Source: Hysterium pulicare CBS 123377 (taxonomy: Eukaryota > Ascomycota > Dothideomycetes > Hysteriales > Hysteriaceae). Taken from it: DNA of 36,243 bases. Under the pieces are notes generated by a model. That model was given only the letters and a program-made list of their open reading frames with translations. It was not told the origin of the DNA and searched no databases. The position numbers were made by a program, and so were the translations under genes. Shown here in pieces: positions 9,702 to 18,345 of this stretch (position 1 is its first letter; every line of letters starts with the position of its first letter). Location: contig AJFK01000369.1 of NCBI GenBank assembly GCA_000467715.1, positions 1-36,243 of the forward strand. The letters are read 5' to 3'.

Positions 9702-10064
9702 TCAACCCTCCAAGCTGTTTTCAATATTGTCCCGGGCCTCAATTGAGCGAACTCGTTCCCGAAGTTGATCGCATTCCTGAGTTTTCTCCTCAAGGGCTGT
9801 GCTCAACTTCTCTATAGCCGCCGACATCAAGTCCTCCGCAATCTTCGTTTCCTCCATGGCTCGACCGTAGAGCTTGGTGTTTTGGTGTTGAAGATCTTCG
9901 ACCCGAGTCTGCAAAACCGCCTTTTCTGCCTCGCTCTGCTTGTATTTTGCCTTCCAGTCTACCGCAGGTTGCTGGTCGGTTGGCTGGGCGGGATCTTGAA
10001 GGCGAGAGGGGCCAGAAGAAGCTGTTGCTGGCGAAAGTTGGGTGTTCGTTTGGTTTGACGACAT
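9702..10064 (-). CDS. coiled-coil family protein, 120 aa
   Basis: This is a single-exon frame. Residues 1-35 are disordered, rich in Ser, Thr, Gln and Pro. From about residue 36 (Asp-Trp-Lys-Ala-Lys-Tyr) to 115 the protein is one long amphipathic helix with heptad spacing and many Glu, Lys and Gln residues, so a dimeric coiled coil is likely. The C-terminus (Leu-Arg-Glu-Arg-Val-Arg-Ser-Ile-Glu ... Ser-Leu-Glu-Gly) is clearly related to the end of 8421-9210. The start chosen is the ATG in CACAATGTC, the context used by several neighbours; an upstream in-frame ATG would add 24 hydrophobic residues across the TATA box region. TATTTAAAGT lies at 10121-10130, 57 bp upstream of the start. No signal peptide is seen. 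Function unknown. Confidence 0.8.
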   Translation of the reverse strand: MSSNQTNTQLSPATASSGPSRLQDPAQPTDQQPAVDWKAKYKQSEAEKAVLQTRVEDLQHQNTKLYGRAMEETKIAEDLMSAAIEKLSTALEEKTQECDQLRERVRSIEARDNIENSLEG

Positions 10065-10120
10065 TGTGAGCGTGAGTAGAAAAGTGGTGGTGGAGGTAAA
10101 GGAGGGGGTGAGGCGGACGT

Positions 10121-10130
10121 ACTTTAAATA
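10121..10130 (-). promoter_or_regulatory. TATA-like box
   Basis: TATTTAAAGT on the minus strand, 57 bp before the ATG of the coiled-coil gene at 9702-10064 and directly after GGGG. Confidence 0.5.
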
Positions 10131-10550
10131 CCCCAAAGCGTCATCGGCACGCTTGCCCGGAAAAGGAAGTCTCGCAGAATGTCGGTGTGAGAACTGTCAA
10201 GCTCTCAGAATTGTACGGCAGTAGCTTGAATGGCCATTTGGGAGTAAAACTGTCTCCAATAGCTTAGAGCAGGCTACGTTGACGGGTCTAAAGTCACTTC
10301 AAGGAGGTCTGAAGAGCAAGAAAGATACGGAAGATTTATCCTTGGAGTCAAGGATGTAGTAAAACTCTCAGGCTTCCATTCTGGATTGAAGAAAGGACAT
10401 AGAGAGCCAATTCCCCTCATCAAAACTCCCATACCTGCAAAACTCCAATACAACCATGCTCTCAAGGACGGAAAAGCTGATTATCATGCTTCTCACAGCT
10501 CAATCGTTCCATGCCCCCCGACCACTCCTCCAGCTAGGCCCTATCCTCCA
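10131..10550. other. intergenic, nothing supported
   Basis: The upstream region of the gene at 9702-10064. Short frames on both strands lack coding-like codon use. Confidence 0.4.
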
Positions 10551-11050
10551 TCATGCTTCTTCTCTTTCTTCATCTTCGTCGTCGTCATCCTGTAGAAAGA
10601 GAACGTCAGTATACAGCCCTATCTAGGGTTTGGGAAAGGGATGTAAACCTACATCCTCTGCTCTACTCCACAGACAGCATCCTCTTGAGCAATTTGCTCT
10701 TCTTCCTCTACTCCCTCAAAGCCATCTCCAAATCCCTAATCCTCCTCTCCCTCCTCTTCACCTTCTTCTCCACCTTCTTTTCAACCATCAACCGCTTGAC
10801 CTTGACCTGGGCCTTCTTTATGACCCCATATCTCTCTCCAGCCGCATTGGCAGCTTTTTCAGATGCTCCATCCACAACTCGGCCAGCTCCTCGGCGTCTT
10901 CCGCCCGCTCGCGATCTCACCGTTCAGAAACTCAATTTCGGCAAGGAGCCGAACGAGGGAAGTTGGTCCATGCTCGCACGTTCACATTCTAGCTCCCAAA
11001 TTGGGCTTCGAGAGAGACTAGGGGATGCAGATGAGTGTCCTAGATCACAT
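10551..11050 (-). pseudogene. probable decayed coiled-coil gene
   Basis: The minus strand is purine-rich and reads as Glu/Lys/Leu-rich helix in different frames in turn: Trp-Glu-Leu-Glu-Cys-Glu-Arg near 10990, Leu-Leu-Ala-Glu-Ile-Glu-Phe-Leu near 10940, Ala-Glu-Asp-Ala-Glu-Glu-Leu near 10905, and Lys-Val-Glu-Lys-Lys-Val-Lys-Arg-Arg near 10770. I found no introns that join these, so small indels are the simplest reading. A good intron does exist near the end: donor GTAGGT at 10652, branch ACTGAC, acceptor CTACAG at 10590. Behind it one frame gives an acidic end starting Asp-Asp-Asp-Asp-Glu-Asp-Glu-Glu, like the acidic tails of other members. The strand bias of composition could also create helix-like frames by chance, so this is uncertain. 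Confidence 0.35.
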
Positions 11051-11451
11051 CAGGTGGGCTTCATTTGGCTAGGTATGGGAAACCTAACTGCGGTGATCCA
11101 GTTCTACTGAAGGGTGCCTATTCTTTTGAACCCACCTTGTTACGGATTGGGCGAGCAATCACCATAGTTCACGACACGCAACTCGGAAGAATGAGAGAAT
11201 AGTAAAGGTTGTGAGATTGATCATGTCGCCCAAGATGTATCGTCTTGCTAGTCCGTCGAGCAGACTTCGATTAGGGAAGAAGGCAAACCATTACGTACAG
11301 AGTCAGAAACTATGGCTGAAACCAACTGGCTATGGTGGCTAGCCTATACTTTAGCCAAAGCCTATCCAGAGCAATATAGAGAAGCACTTGAGGGTAGGAT
11401 GAGGAGAGGCAGATATCGCAAAGGGGGAGAAGTTGCGGTATCCTATTGATA

Positions 11452-12093
11452 TCAGTCCCCAATTCCACGAGAAGGTTTAAGAGACTTCCAAGGCAACCAT
11501 CCGTCAAGCCCCCAATCCGCCGGATCCCATTCCTGCGGCATAGCTTCGAACATGGCCTTCAAAACCTCAAACTCCCGTTCCAGTATTAGGAGCCGTCGTT
11601 CAAACTCCTGCTGGCTCATGGGCTCGCTGGATTGCGGAGCACGGTTGAATGTTGAAAATTCGCCAGTATTTGGGGCATCTGAGAAGTTTGGGTGACGTTC
11701 CTCCGGCTGGGCCAACGCCTGGGAACGTGTGGAGTCCGAACGAGCTGCTTCGAGATGCCGCTCGGGTAGTCCCGACCTCATAAGTGGTACTTGAGCAGCT
11801 TGGACAGAAGAGCGCGAGACTTGTTGATTGTGGGGGGTCGATCCGGCAGTCCCATTCGGCGGGTCAATGTATACGGCTGTCGCAGAAGAGTCAACACGTT
11901 AGCTGTTTGCCGATCTAAATGCGTAGGGATCAATTATAAACATCCTATTACCTATCCTCCTTCTCCTTCGTCTCTGCCGCTCGCCTACGTTCTCCGTAGC
12001 AGGTAGTCGAGGACCTTTAGGGTCGGGCACGGCGGGTTCCTTGGAGCCGCCGTTGCTGTCGACTGCAATATTGGTGGTTTTGCTGCCAGGCAT
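11452..12093 (-). CDS. family protein with short coiled coil and Trp-rich acidic tail, 188 aa
   Basis: Exons are 11952-12093 and 11452-11876, joined by a 75-bp phase-1 intron (GTAATA, branch GCTAACG, acceptor GACAG at 11877). The frame agrees with the ATG further down in exon 2, which supports the splice. Residues 1-38 are disordered and basic at the end, with a run of six Arg near residue 41 that could act as a nuclear localisation signal. Residues 50-130 are Ser/Gln/Pro-rich. A short coil, Glu-Phe-Glu-Arg-Arg-Leu-Leu-Ile-Leu-Glu, lies at about 136-155. The tail holds Trp-Asp-Pro-Ala-Asp-Trp-Gly-Leu-Asp-Gly-Trp-Leu, an acidic-aromatic pattern typical of transcription activation segments. That role is inference. 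The upstream block is shared with 8421-9210. Confidence 0.75.
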
Positions 12094-12119
12094 TGTTGGG
12101 AGATTCGAGTTTGGAAGTC

Positions 12120-12310
12120 TTGTTGTGGAGCGAAGATGAGTGTGGGCGAAATATGCCCCCTTCACGTCACACGGCCGAGCTTCATCACAACCCCCTACTC
12201 CAACGACGTCATATTGATGGTGGGGCACGGGTGAGGGGGAATTATCATCTATCAGGTTCACGATGCAGGGCGTGGCTCAATTGGGCAAGTTGAGGCTGGA
12301 TTCAAGACTG
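12120..12310 (-). promoter_or_regulatory. duplicated upstream block with CRE-like site
   Basis: Copy of 9228-9420. CGACGTCA lies at 12204-12211. The minus strand reads GGGGGCATATTT near 12155, a possible TATA element. The minus frame through the block stays open in both copies and keeps Ala-His-Thr-His-Leu-Arg-Ser, which may be a shared upstream ORF or simple nucleotide conservation. Confidence 0.55.
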
Positions 12311-12365
12311 GCTTTCACATTCCGATCGATATTGGGACAGGCTACGGAGTGTTTTCAACATTGCT

Positions 12366-13057
12366 TCAAATCCTGTCATGATCGGCACCGCCGTACGAAA
12401 TGCCTAAGAGCTCCGTCCGCCAATGACCGCACCCGAGAAACTCTAAGAAGAGCATACTGATAAACTTGAGAACCTTGTCAGAGACAAAGAAAATGTCTGC
12501 ATCTCCTCCGACAAGTACGTACAGTAGCCGAAAGATTTGTTGATAAAAGAATGCCGTTGTCAGGAATTGGAATGTGTGTGCATGTAGAATGATATCTTGT
12601 ACGGGCGCCGATAAGTTGGAGAGATCGAATGTGGCGACGTTGCAAAAGGCTGCTGCCAATGTCAGTCGTTGTCATGTCAGACACAATATGCATAACACGT
12701 ACCTGCCAGCGACATTGTCCTGCCAACCCATGCGCTTCTACAACCCCATACGCCGATACAAGAGGTTATACCTCTCCTCGATTTCTGTGCTGCTTCCAGG
12801 GCGCTTTTTTGGTCAACTTGAGCCGTCTCCGGGGTGGATTCAGCTGCTTCGTCGCGTTTTGGAGAATCGAAAAGTTGGTCGAGTGCAGACGCTTTGTCGA
12901 TCTCCGAAGCTTTGGAGGGTTCGGAGGCCATGTCAGGCGGCGAGGCTTCCTTGGTTTGAAGGTCTTTTGTTCCGGCGGCAGGAACGGATGGTCGGGTGAC
13001 GAAGCGAAGAGATGCTGGTATAGTCGTGTTTGCACGAACCGGTATCTTGGAAGACAT
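12366..13057 (-). CDS. family member, N-terminal exon secure, 3' end uncertain
   Basis: The ATG at 13057 sits in CAATGTC context and TATAAAC lies about 60 bp upstream. Residues 1-85 are disordered, rich in Ser, Pro, Glu and Lys, with Asp-Gln-Leu-Phe-Asp-Ser-Pro near residue 56, typical of the family. After Ala-Leu-Glu-Ala-Ala-Gln-Lys the model is unclear. One reading uses donor GTACGT at 12702 and acceptor GGCAG at 12653 (50 bp, phase 1, branch GACTGAC), joining exon 12703-13057 to 12366-12652, 213 aa. That second exon is hydrophobic and Phe-rich, unlike other members. Alternatively the A6 run at about 12805 marks a frameshift, because another frame then gives a better helix (Glu-Glu-Arg-Tyr-Asn-Leu-Leu-Tyr). 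The same intron end is duplicated near 13550-13610. I trust the N-terminal exon only. Confidence 0.45.
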
Positions 13058-13312
13058 TGTAATGATGGGGATTCTGGTTGATTGAGTTGACAGGGAGAAA
13101 GCAACAGAGGAGGGGTTTATATGCAAGCAGCAACCGCAGCGCTAATCCGAAAGCGGTCACGTCCAAGGCGTCGGGCTCTGTTGTCCCACCGTTTATATCC
13201 GACGATATTTTCAAACGGCAACTTGAGCTAGAAAGACGAGACAGAGATAATGTCTCATGAGTACTAGTCTTTGTCGGTATTAAGCACGGTTCAGATTGGA
13301 ACCGCTCCTCAT

Positions 13313-13567
13313 ATGGCAAAGCAACGTCACAGCATCAACACTCGTATAAGAGTCTATGAGTCTAAGGTTTTTTTGGGCATTGGCATCTACATCAGCCTGA
13401 AAGTGGTAGTCTACGATGGCGAAGCCATACAAGGGGGGAAATCGCCACGAGACCAACAGTACCAAGCAAAAGAAATTGACATTAGAAGAGGCTCATTTGT
13501 ACGGCTGCCGAGAAAGTCAGAGGCAAAGGATAGCATACTGATAACGATCGGAAAATTGTCCTGCTAA
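13313..13567 (+). CDS. possible small basic protein, 84 aa
   Basis: This is a plus-strand ATG frame with fair codon use and many Lys and Arg residues (Ile-Arg-Arg-Gly-Ser-Phe-Val-Arg-Leu-Pro-Arg-Lys near residue 58). No domain is recognised. Its last bases overlap sequence that, on the other strand, resembles the intron end of the gene at 12366-13057. It could therefore be a chance frame over a decayed minus-strand copy. Confidence 0.3.
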   Translation: MAKQRHSINTRIRVYESKVFLGIGIYISLKVVVYDGEAIQGGKSPRDQQYQAKEIDIRRGSFVRLPRKSEAKDSILITIGKLSC

Positions 13568-13620
13568 TGTTAGTCATGACGTTAAGCAGCATATTTACGA
13601 AGTTTGTTAAAGGCCCTGCC
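13550..13620 (-). repeat. decayed copy of the 12653-12715 intron region
   Basis: On the minus strand ATGACTAACATTAGCAG near 13560 parallels CGACTGACATTGGCAG near 12655. Upstream, TTAGCCGGCAGGGCC parallels TCGCTGGCAGGTACG, so the copy has lost its GT donor. This suggests a second, decayed relative of the 12366-13057 gene at about 13280-13800. Confidence 0.45.
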
Positions 13621-13884
13621 GGCTAAGAACATCTGCATAAGTCATAGAAAGAGGAGTATTTGAATAGTATAATCTGTAGTAGACCTAAAAGAGACCTGCA
13701 TTCATCACAGCCATATCCATAGGGGAGCGGGTACCACCTATCATCATTCTTGCTCTCACAGGCCGATCGATCTGCTTGCTCCTCATCTATCGACTAATTG
13801 TTGGTCCTGCCAAGTGTTGAATGCCTCAACGTCTGTCATGCTGGTTTTGCCCCTCAGGCCTGCAGTTATGGAGAGAAGGATCAG

Positions 13885-14586
13885 TTAGGAAGAGGCGTTG
13901 CTGTCGTGGACCGGAGGCTTCCTTGGCTTAGCACTACCGTCATCCACGCCCAAACTATCGAAGCCGAAGCTTCGAAGAGCGTAGGCATTGAAGTCGTTGT
14001 CATCAGGGCTGGTTTCGGAACGAGCGTCTGCCTTTGCGGTCTCCTGATCTGTACGCAGTGGTTGCTTGTCGCCCGCCCCCTGAATTTGGCCTATTTGCAC
14101 TTCGTTAGATGTGCACCTCCTGTTTCCTTCCTGTTCGGACACGATCATGACTTACCAGTACGGAAAGAGGGTTGTGCCTCGGGCCGGCTGATTTCGGTCT
14201 CCGCTCCGGTTGTCGTGGCTTTGTTGCTGGCAGCCGCTTCTTCAAGGCTGTTTGATTTGTTAGTCGTGCTTCATGATTGGATTAGATATAACATACCGTC
14301 GAATTTTCGCACTCTGGTCCTCAGCTTGCTTCTTGGCGGCAAGGAGACTCTTTTGAAATATCGCCTCGCGGGCTTCAAGTAGGTAGATGCGGGTCTTGGA
14401 CTCCTGTAGTTCGTTTTCTGCAGTATGCGCACGGGCGAGAAGTAGGCTGTTCTCGTTACGAAGTCCATTGACGATGCCGCGATGAAATGCCAATCCTACA
14501 GTGGGACCGGTATCATCACCAGCTGTCGAGGAGGTGTTGCTGGGGACGGTATTGAATTGGTTGGGGTTGCCGCTATTGTTATCCAT
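13885..14586 (-). CDS. coiled-coil family protein with acidic-aromatic tail, 195 aa, three exons
   Basis: Exons are 14297-14586, 14156-14247 and 13885-14090. Intron 1 is phase 2 (GTATGT, branch GACTAAC, 49 bp) and intron 2 is phase 1 (GTAAGT, branch TCTAACG, 65 bp), the same phases as in 20123-21034. The N-terminus (1-30) is Asn/Ser/Thr-rich. A coiled coil runs from about 35 to 100, with Leu-Leu-Leu-Ala-Arg-Ala-His-Thr-Ala-Glu-Asn-Glu-Leu and Ile-Tyr-Leu-Leu-Glu-Ala-Arg. A polar linker follows. The tail contains Asp-Asp-Asn-Asp-Phe-Asn-Ala-Tyr-Ala-Leu and Phe-Gly-Phe-Asp-Ser-Leu-Gly-Val-Asp-Asp. The tail is similar to that of the adjacent gene at 15153-16103. The promoter element at 14683-14701 is shared with 17599-18249. 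Function unknown; transcription-related partner binding is inference. Confidence 0.85.
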
Positions 14587-14682
14587 GGTAGCGAATTCAA
14601 TCTCAATGAAGGGTGCTGGTGTTGTGAACAGCGTATGGGGTGGTGGTGGTTTATAAGTTCTGTTACGCGGGTGACGTGCTAT

Positions 14683-14701
14683 GCCAAGCCCCTCAATAAA
14701 C
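14683..14701 (-). promoter_or_regulatory. shared TATA plus GGGGCTTGGC element
   Basis: The plus strand reads GCCAAGCCCCTCAATAAAC. It matches 17 of 19 bases of the element at 18346-18364, and both sit about 100 bp before an ATG of a coiled-coil gene. In coding orientation the TATA-like part comes first, then GGGGCTTGGC. Confidence 0.6.
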
Positions 14702-15152
14702 TTACCGCCCCTTTGAGTCGGTGTTAAAACGACCGCTATTGCTATTATGCTTTTGACGGTGAGAAGCTAGTGGAGCGTTGTAAGCAATCTACGAGGGTAC
14801 CAGGTCAGACCATCTTGCAAATTAGTGGTTACTGAGATATTACATGGTGATTTCGAGGTCTATAAACTCTAGCACGATATTCTACTGCTCAATGAAAACA
14901 TATTAAGGCGACAGGTTCCGTAGGGGCTTCGAATTAAGCAGCGTTCAAACCGTTGCAAAAAGACTCGATTGAGTGATCTTCCTTCCGCGTAGACCAGTCC
15001 ATATACGCCACCTTCTTCATGATATCATGCTGCTCATCTCCGCTCGAATAAAATGTTTTCCTGAAATACTGGCTCCTCTTTATCATTGGCCGGACGAATA
15101 CGATCTTCGAGCGGTTCGTCTTTCAGAGTGGGACGGATAAGCGTGAACCAAA
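14702..15152. other. intergenic, nothing supported
   Basis: Contains the far upstream part of the gene at 13885-14586 and the 3' flank of the gene at 15153-16103. No frame has coding-like codon use. Confidence 0.4.
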
Positions 15153-16103
15153 TCAGAGATGAAAGTTGGTATAGTTGAGCTGAGGGGCCATCGTCTGAAT
15201 GGCATCACCAAGAAACACACGGCTGATAGTAGCTAGATCGGCTTCATCGACACCAAAGCCGCCCAGATCCAATCCGTCCTGCTCAAAGTCATACAGTCCG
15301 TAGGCATCAATCTCACTAGCTTCGTGGCCGATATCGTTGGTGTCATCCTTGCACTCTCCCATACCATCTCCACCACGGTTCATGGACTCGTTCTCTCCGA
15401 CGATATGTACGTTCTCTGTTCGGATATTGTTAGCACTCGCTTTATCCAGGCATGTTGACCTCGAACCAAATAGCGACTTACCGCCAACAAGATCGCGTGG
15501 GCTTTCCACAAGGCCACCACCTCCTGGGAGTGCGATGGTTGGATCTACCTGAAGGTCTGTAGAAGATTGAAAGAATTGAGAGACTGTCGACCAAGGGATC
15601 TGCAATGCCCGTAGCAGGTCAATGATCGGGAAAGCGACCTGAACTGAATAGAGGGCTCCTAAGTCGAACAGGTCTGGGTTGGCGTTGACTTGTAAGACTT
15701 CTAAGCCGTTGTTTCCAGCGTGCGCAGTTCCAGAGAGAATGTTTCCGTAAGCTGGATTGTATTTCAATTCCATGCGCGATTCTTCATCAGAATCGAAATA
15801 TCCGTCGCAACGGACGCGCATGTTCGCGGAAGGACAATGGACCGTTGGGGCTTGTGGGTCAAAAGCGCTCGTCGCCGGAGGAAGGGCATCTGTCAGTCCT
15901 TGGTTGAAGGAGTTGGAATGGTCCGGCAAATATGCATCCCACCCCATATCGCTTAGTTCTGCCTGACTTCTGTCCTGCCGTGTCCAGTTCCAAGGGAGCT
16001 TGGAAAGAAATGCAGGCGGTCGACGTTCGAAAGGATGGTCATTGTATGAATTGAAGTTGGCTTCGTTGCCAGAAGATGCGGCTTGCTCCTCCTGATAGTC
16101 CAT
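15153..16103 (-). CDS. acidic-tailed family-related protein, 294 aa spliced
   Basis: This is the longest gene here. The frame is open from 16103 to 15153 (316 codons), but it contains a near-perfect intron at 15416-15481: GTAAGT, branch GTGCTAAC, acceptor GAACAG, 66 bp, phase 1. Because it is 66 bp and has no in-frame stop, both spliced (294 aa) and retained (316 aa) forms are translatable. The N-terminal 150 residues are disordered and rich in Asn, Asp, Ser and Pro, with Met-Gly-Trp-Asp-Ala-Tyr-Leu near 53. The middle has a hydrophobic stretch near 165-185. The tail has Ile-Asp-Ala-Tyr-Gly-Leu-Tyr-Asp-Phe and Leu-Gly-Gly-Phe-Gly-Val-Asp-Glu-Ala-Asp-Leu, related to the tail of 13885-14586. 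No coiled coil is obvious. It resembles an activation-domain-like protein, but no DNA-binding domain is visible. Confidence 0.75.
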   Translation of the reverse strand: MDYQEEQAASSGNEANFNSYNDHPFERRPPAFLSKLPWNWTRQDRSQAELSDMGWDAYLPDHSNSFNQGLTDALPPATSAFDPQAPTVHCPSANMRVRCDGYFDSDEESRMELKYNPAYGNILSGTAHAGNNGLEVLQVNANPDLFDLGALYSVQVAFPIIDLLRALQIPWSTVSQFFQSSTDLQVDPTIALPGGGGLVESPRDLVGGKSLFGSRSTCLDKASANNIRTENVHIVGENESMNRGGDGMGECKDDTNDIGHEASEIDAYGLYDFEQDGLDLGGFGVDEADLATISRVFLGDAIQTMAPQLNYTNFHL

Positions 16104-16711
16104 TAGAGGAAATATATCGTCAACGTGGGTTTGACCGAGTTGATTGGACTCTGTCGGAAATCAGCTTGGTGGGGAAGAAGAAGGAGAGAGTAGTTGCGGA
16201 GCAAGACGCTGAACTCTGATCTCGATGTACACTTCCATTCACTGTCTACATGACCCACTTGACGAAAAGTTCGAATGGCGCGATAAATGATGCGTTGAAA
16301 CTGGGTTACCCAACGGCTTTAATCGGAAGCACGAGTTGCGGGGCCTTGGATCAAAAATTATGCACTTGCAAATCAAGGAGACTTGGGTCTTCATTGGAAT
16401 ACAGGAGATAAGGATTTATTCTTGGAAGCTATAGTCGAAGAAGCCTGCCATTGCAACCCTTAGACTTAGCAGCATTGCTAGTCCTCGTGAACCACGAATG
16501 CCATCATAGAAGTTCCACCACGAGGTTTAACTTAAAGAAAGACCTTGATTGAAGAGCCCAGAATTCCCTATCTTCGCACGTTCAATGTAGCTCAATTGTA
16601 ACTATCCACCGAAGTTGTAATTTTCCACCGAAGCGGTGGGATGCACCTAGCATATCGTTAGTAGAACGCTATGCTGAGTGCCGGAGAGCAAGATACCTCT
16701 TCAGATTTCGA
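16104..16711. other. intergenic, nothing supported
   Basis: Upstream region of the gene at 15153-16103. No supported frame or repeat apart from a local doublet of CCACCGAAG at about 16606-16635. Confidence 0.4.
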
Positions 16712-17115
16712 TCAAGACTCCGACTGACTCTGCTTGGTGGCAGAGCGCGTTGTGGGCTTGTTGTTAGAAGTAGCGGCCGGTGCCATCTTGGGGGTCGATT
16801 TAGCCTTGATCGCCTTGCCTTGAGGCGTATTCGAATTGGCAATGGTCTCTTTTGCGGCCTTATATCTTGTATCGTTGTCAGCCAGATGGCATTGGATGAG
16901 TTGACGGGGATGAGCGATATTACCAGTCATATCTAGGTGTTGATTTGCGTCCTCGTCTTGGAAGCACGGACTGCAGGCAATTGTAATGAGCCTTTTGGCT
17001 GAACCTGCGGCATTAGCACATACCGTACTCTGGACAGGCTTTCAAACCAAGATGGCCGATCGATTAGCCAAAGCAAATAGCTTATAGAGTAGAGTTTCCC
17101 GGAGGCTTTGTGCAC
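16712..17115 (-). CDS. small basic protein with a family-type phase-2 intron
   Basis: Exon 2 (16712-16970) is secure. Its codon use is strongly coding, and it encodes a helix-prone segment (Ile-Gln-Cys-His-Leu-Ala-Asp-Asn-Asp-Thr-Arg-Tyr) followed by a Lys/Thr/Ala-rich basic tail ending in Ser-Gln-Ser-Glu-Ser. If translation starts at the internal ATG (16930) the product is 72 aa. Upstream, donor GTATGT at 17023 and acceptor CTGCAG at 16971 make a 53-bp phase-2 intron that joins in frame to an exon ending Ser-Arg-Val-Arg near 17024. That exon is open to about 17115 but has no ATG, so its start is unknown. The donor type and phase are those of the coiled-coil family. The basic tail suggests nucleic-acid contact, which is inference. 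Confidence 0.55.
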
Positions 17116-17482
17116 TCACAACAATGAATTAGATCCTTCTAACCAAAGGTCCAGGATTGTTTGCAGCCTCGTGGACGTGATACAGACTCACAGCCTCCAA
17201 GAACAAGCCCATGAGGAGCCGGATAGGAGCTTTCATTCCTCCGGCTCCCAGAGACCATCCCGTCAGCTCACCACTCCTAGTCCGACAAATCTTTCTATTC
17301 CTATACCCGTGTTGATGCGTAGTAAGCAGATCATAGTGGGCAATCACGATCCTGCAGTTCATATGCAGACCCAGCTTCTCGAGTGCTCGCAGACAGCTCG
17401 GTGCAATCTTGAATATATGCCTCCTTTTGAGGACGATAATGGCAAAGCTGCATTCTTGATCCTATGTACATGTAACATTTAG
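17108..17482 (+). CDS. possible plus-strand exon
   Basis: A plus-strand frame open to TAG at 17482 has plausible codon use and a Ser/Pro/Gln-rich sequence with a late acidic part (Pro-Pro-Phe-Glu-Asp-Asp-Asn-Gly). It has no ATG near its left end; the first in-frame ATG is internal. CTTCTAACC...GTCCAG at 17139-17155 could be the acceptor that starts the exon. A competing minus-strand ATG frame (17129-17362) with a GTGAGT donor also exists. I cannot decide between them. Confidence 0.3.
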   Translation: MCTHNNELDPSNQRSRIVCSLVDVIQTHSLQEQAHEEPDRSFHSSGSQRPSRQLTTPSPTNLSIPIPVLMRSKQIIVGNHDPAVHMQTQLLECSQTARCNLEYMPPFEDDNGKAAFLILCTCNI

Positions 17483-17598
17483 CAACAACTCGCTACTGAT
17501 TACTCTTTGGCTGTTACCGTCGAACATGCAAACATGATAGGTGTTCCATCGCGCCTTCCATCGTTGCGACGTCGCGCAACGAGCTGTCAATTGTTGGG

Positions 17599-18249
17599 TT
17601 ACCGTCCACGGAGTTGCCGAAAAAGGTTCCGCCAAATAGATCCTGATCGACGATTGTTCGTATCCATCATGGCGCCGGCCGGCTCAGTGATGGTATTGCT
17701 ATCGGAATTGATCTCATTCTGCCTCTCATCAGAGTTGCCGAAGAGGCCGGACGTAGTGTTGGCCTCAACGTTACCCAAAGATGTCGTCGAGGCAGTAAGC
17801 TGCGCGCGTGGATTCTCGTAGGGGGTGTTCTTCTCGTAAATAACGACGGGTCCGTCATTCGTCATTGTCGTTTTCAAGGACCAAGATGACTTTGGAATGG
17901 CTGAATCAGCTTCATTCGGCTCGGTTTTGAGACTATGCAAGAACGTTAGCCAAGTTGAGATGAAGGTCTGCGCTGCGCGGCAGACGTACTCCCGTAACTC
18001 TGCTTCTAACAGAGTAACTCGCTGCGTAGCAGCTACAAGAGCATTGTTGCTCTCGAGATCTTTGATCCGTCGTTGCAGGCCATGAATCACTTCGCTTTGA
18101 TACATGATGACCTCTCTGTAATCCCCCGGAGACATCGAATCAGGTAGAATGATGCCGGTGAGGCCATCGTTAAGGTGGTGCCGAATTGAATTCTGTGAGT
18201 TGTCTTGTGAGGAAACACGAGGGGTAGAACTGCTGTTGATGTCCGCCAT
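17599..18249 (-). CDS. coiled-coil family protein, 197 aa, paralogue of 20123-21034
   Basis: Exons are 17990-18249 and 17599-17932. The intron (17933-17989) has GTACGT, branch GGCTAACG and acceptor CATAG, is phase 2, 57 bp, and has no in-frame stop, so retention keeps the frame open (216 aa). Residues 1-45 are disordered. The coiled coil at about 50-86 includes Leu-Gln-Arg-Arg-Ile-Lys-Asp-Leu-Glu-Ser and Leu-Leu-Glu-Ala-Glu-Leu-Arg. This matches the paralogue's Arg-Val-Arg-Glu-Leu-Glu-Ala-Glu-Leu-Arg with the same intron position. After the intron both have a related linker with Thr-Asn-Asp and Pro-Tyr or Thr-Tyr. The paralogue's acidic tail is mostly missing here; only Leu-Phe-Gly-Asn-Ser-Asp-Glu remains, and the protein ends basic (Phe-Arg-Gln-Leu-Arg-Gly-Arg). 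I chose the second ATG to match the paralogue. Confidence 0.85.
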   Translation of the reverse strand: MADINSSSTPRVSSQDNSQNSIRHHLNDGLTGIILPDSMSPGDYREVIMYQSEVIHGLQRRIKDLESNNALVAATQRVTLLEAELREYVCRAAQTFISTWLTFLHSLKTEPNEADSAIPKSSWSLKTTMTNDGPVVIYEKNTPYENPRAQLTASTTSLGNVEANTTSGLFGNSDERQNEINSDSNTITEPAGAMMDTNNRRSGSIWRNLFRQLRGR

Positions 18250-18345
18250 TTGTGCGGCAGAAAGGCTTGAGAATTGTGTTTTGATTTGGACGCGATGTAA
18301 AATTGGTGTGTTTATTTGTTCTGTGGGCAATGAGTGAAGCTCTTC

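Noticed and set aside
10553-11110. 185-codon Leu/Ser/Phe-rich plus-strand frame
   Set aside because: It is the antisense of a purine-rich tract; the minus strand carries the coil-like peptides and the intron.
15337-15966. Plus-strand frames of 70-80 codons
   Set aside because: They are antisense to the gene 15153-16103.
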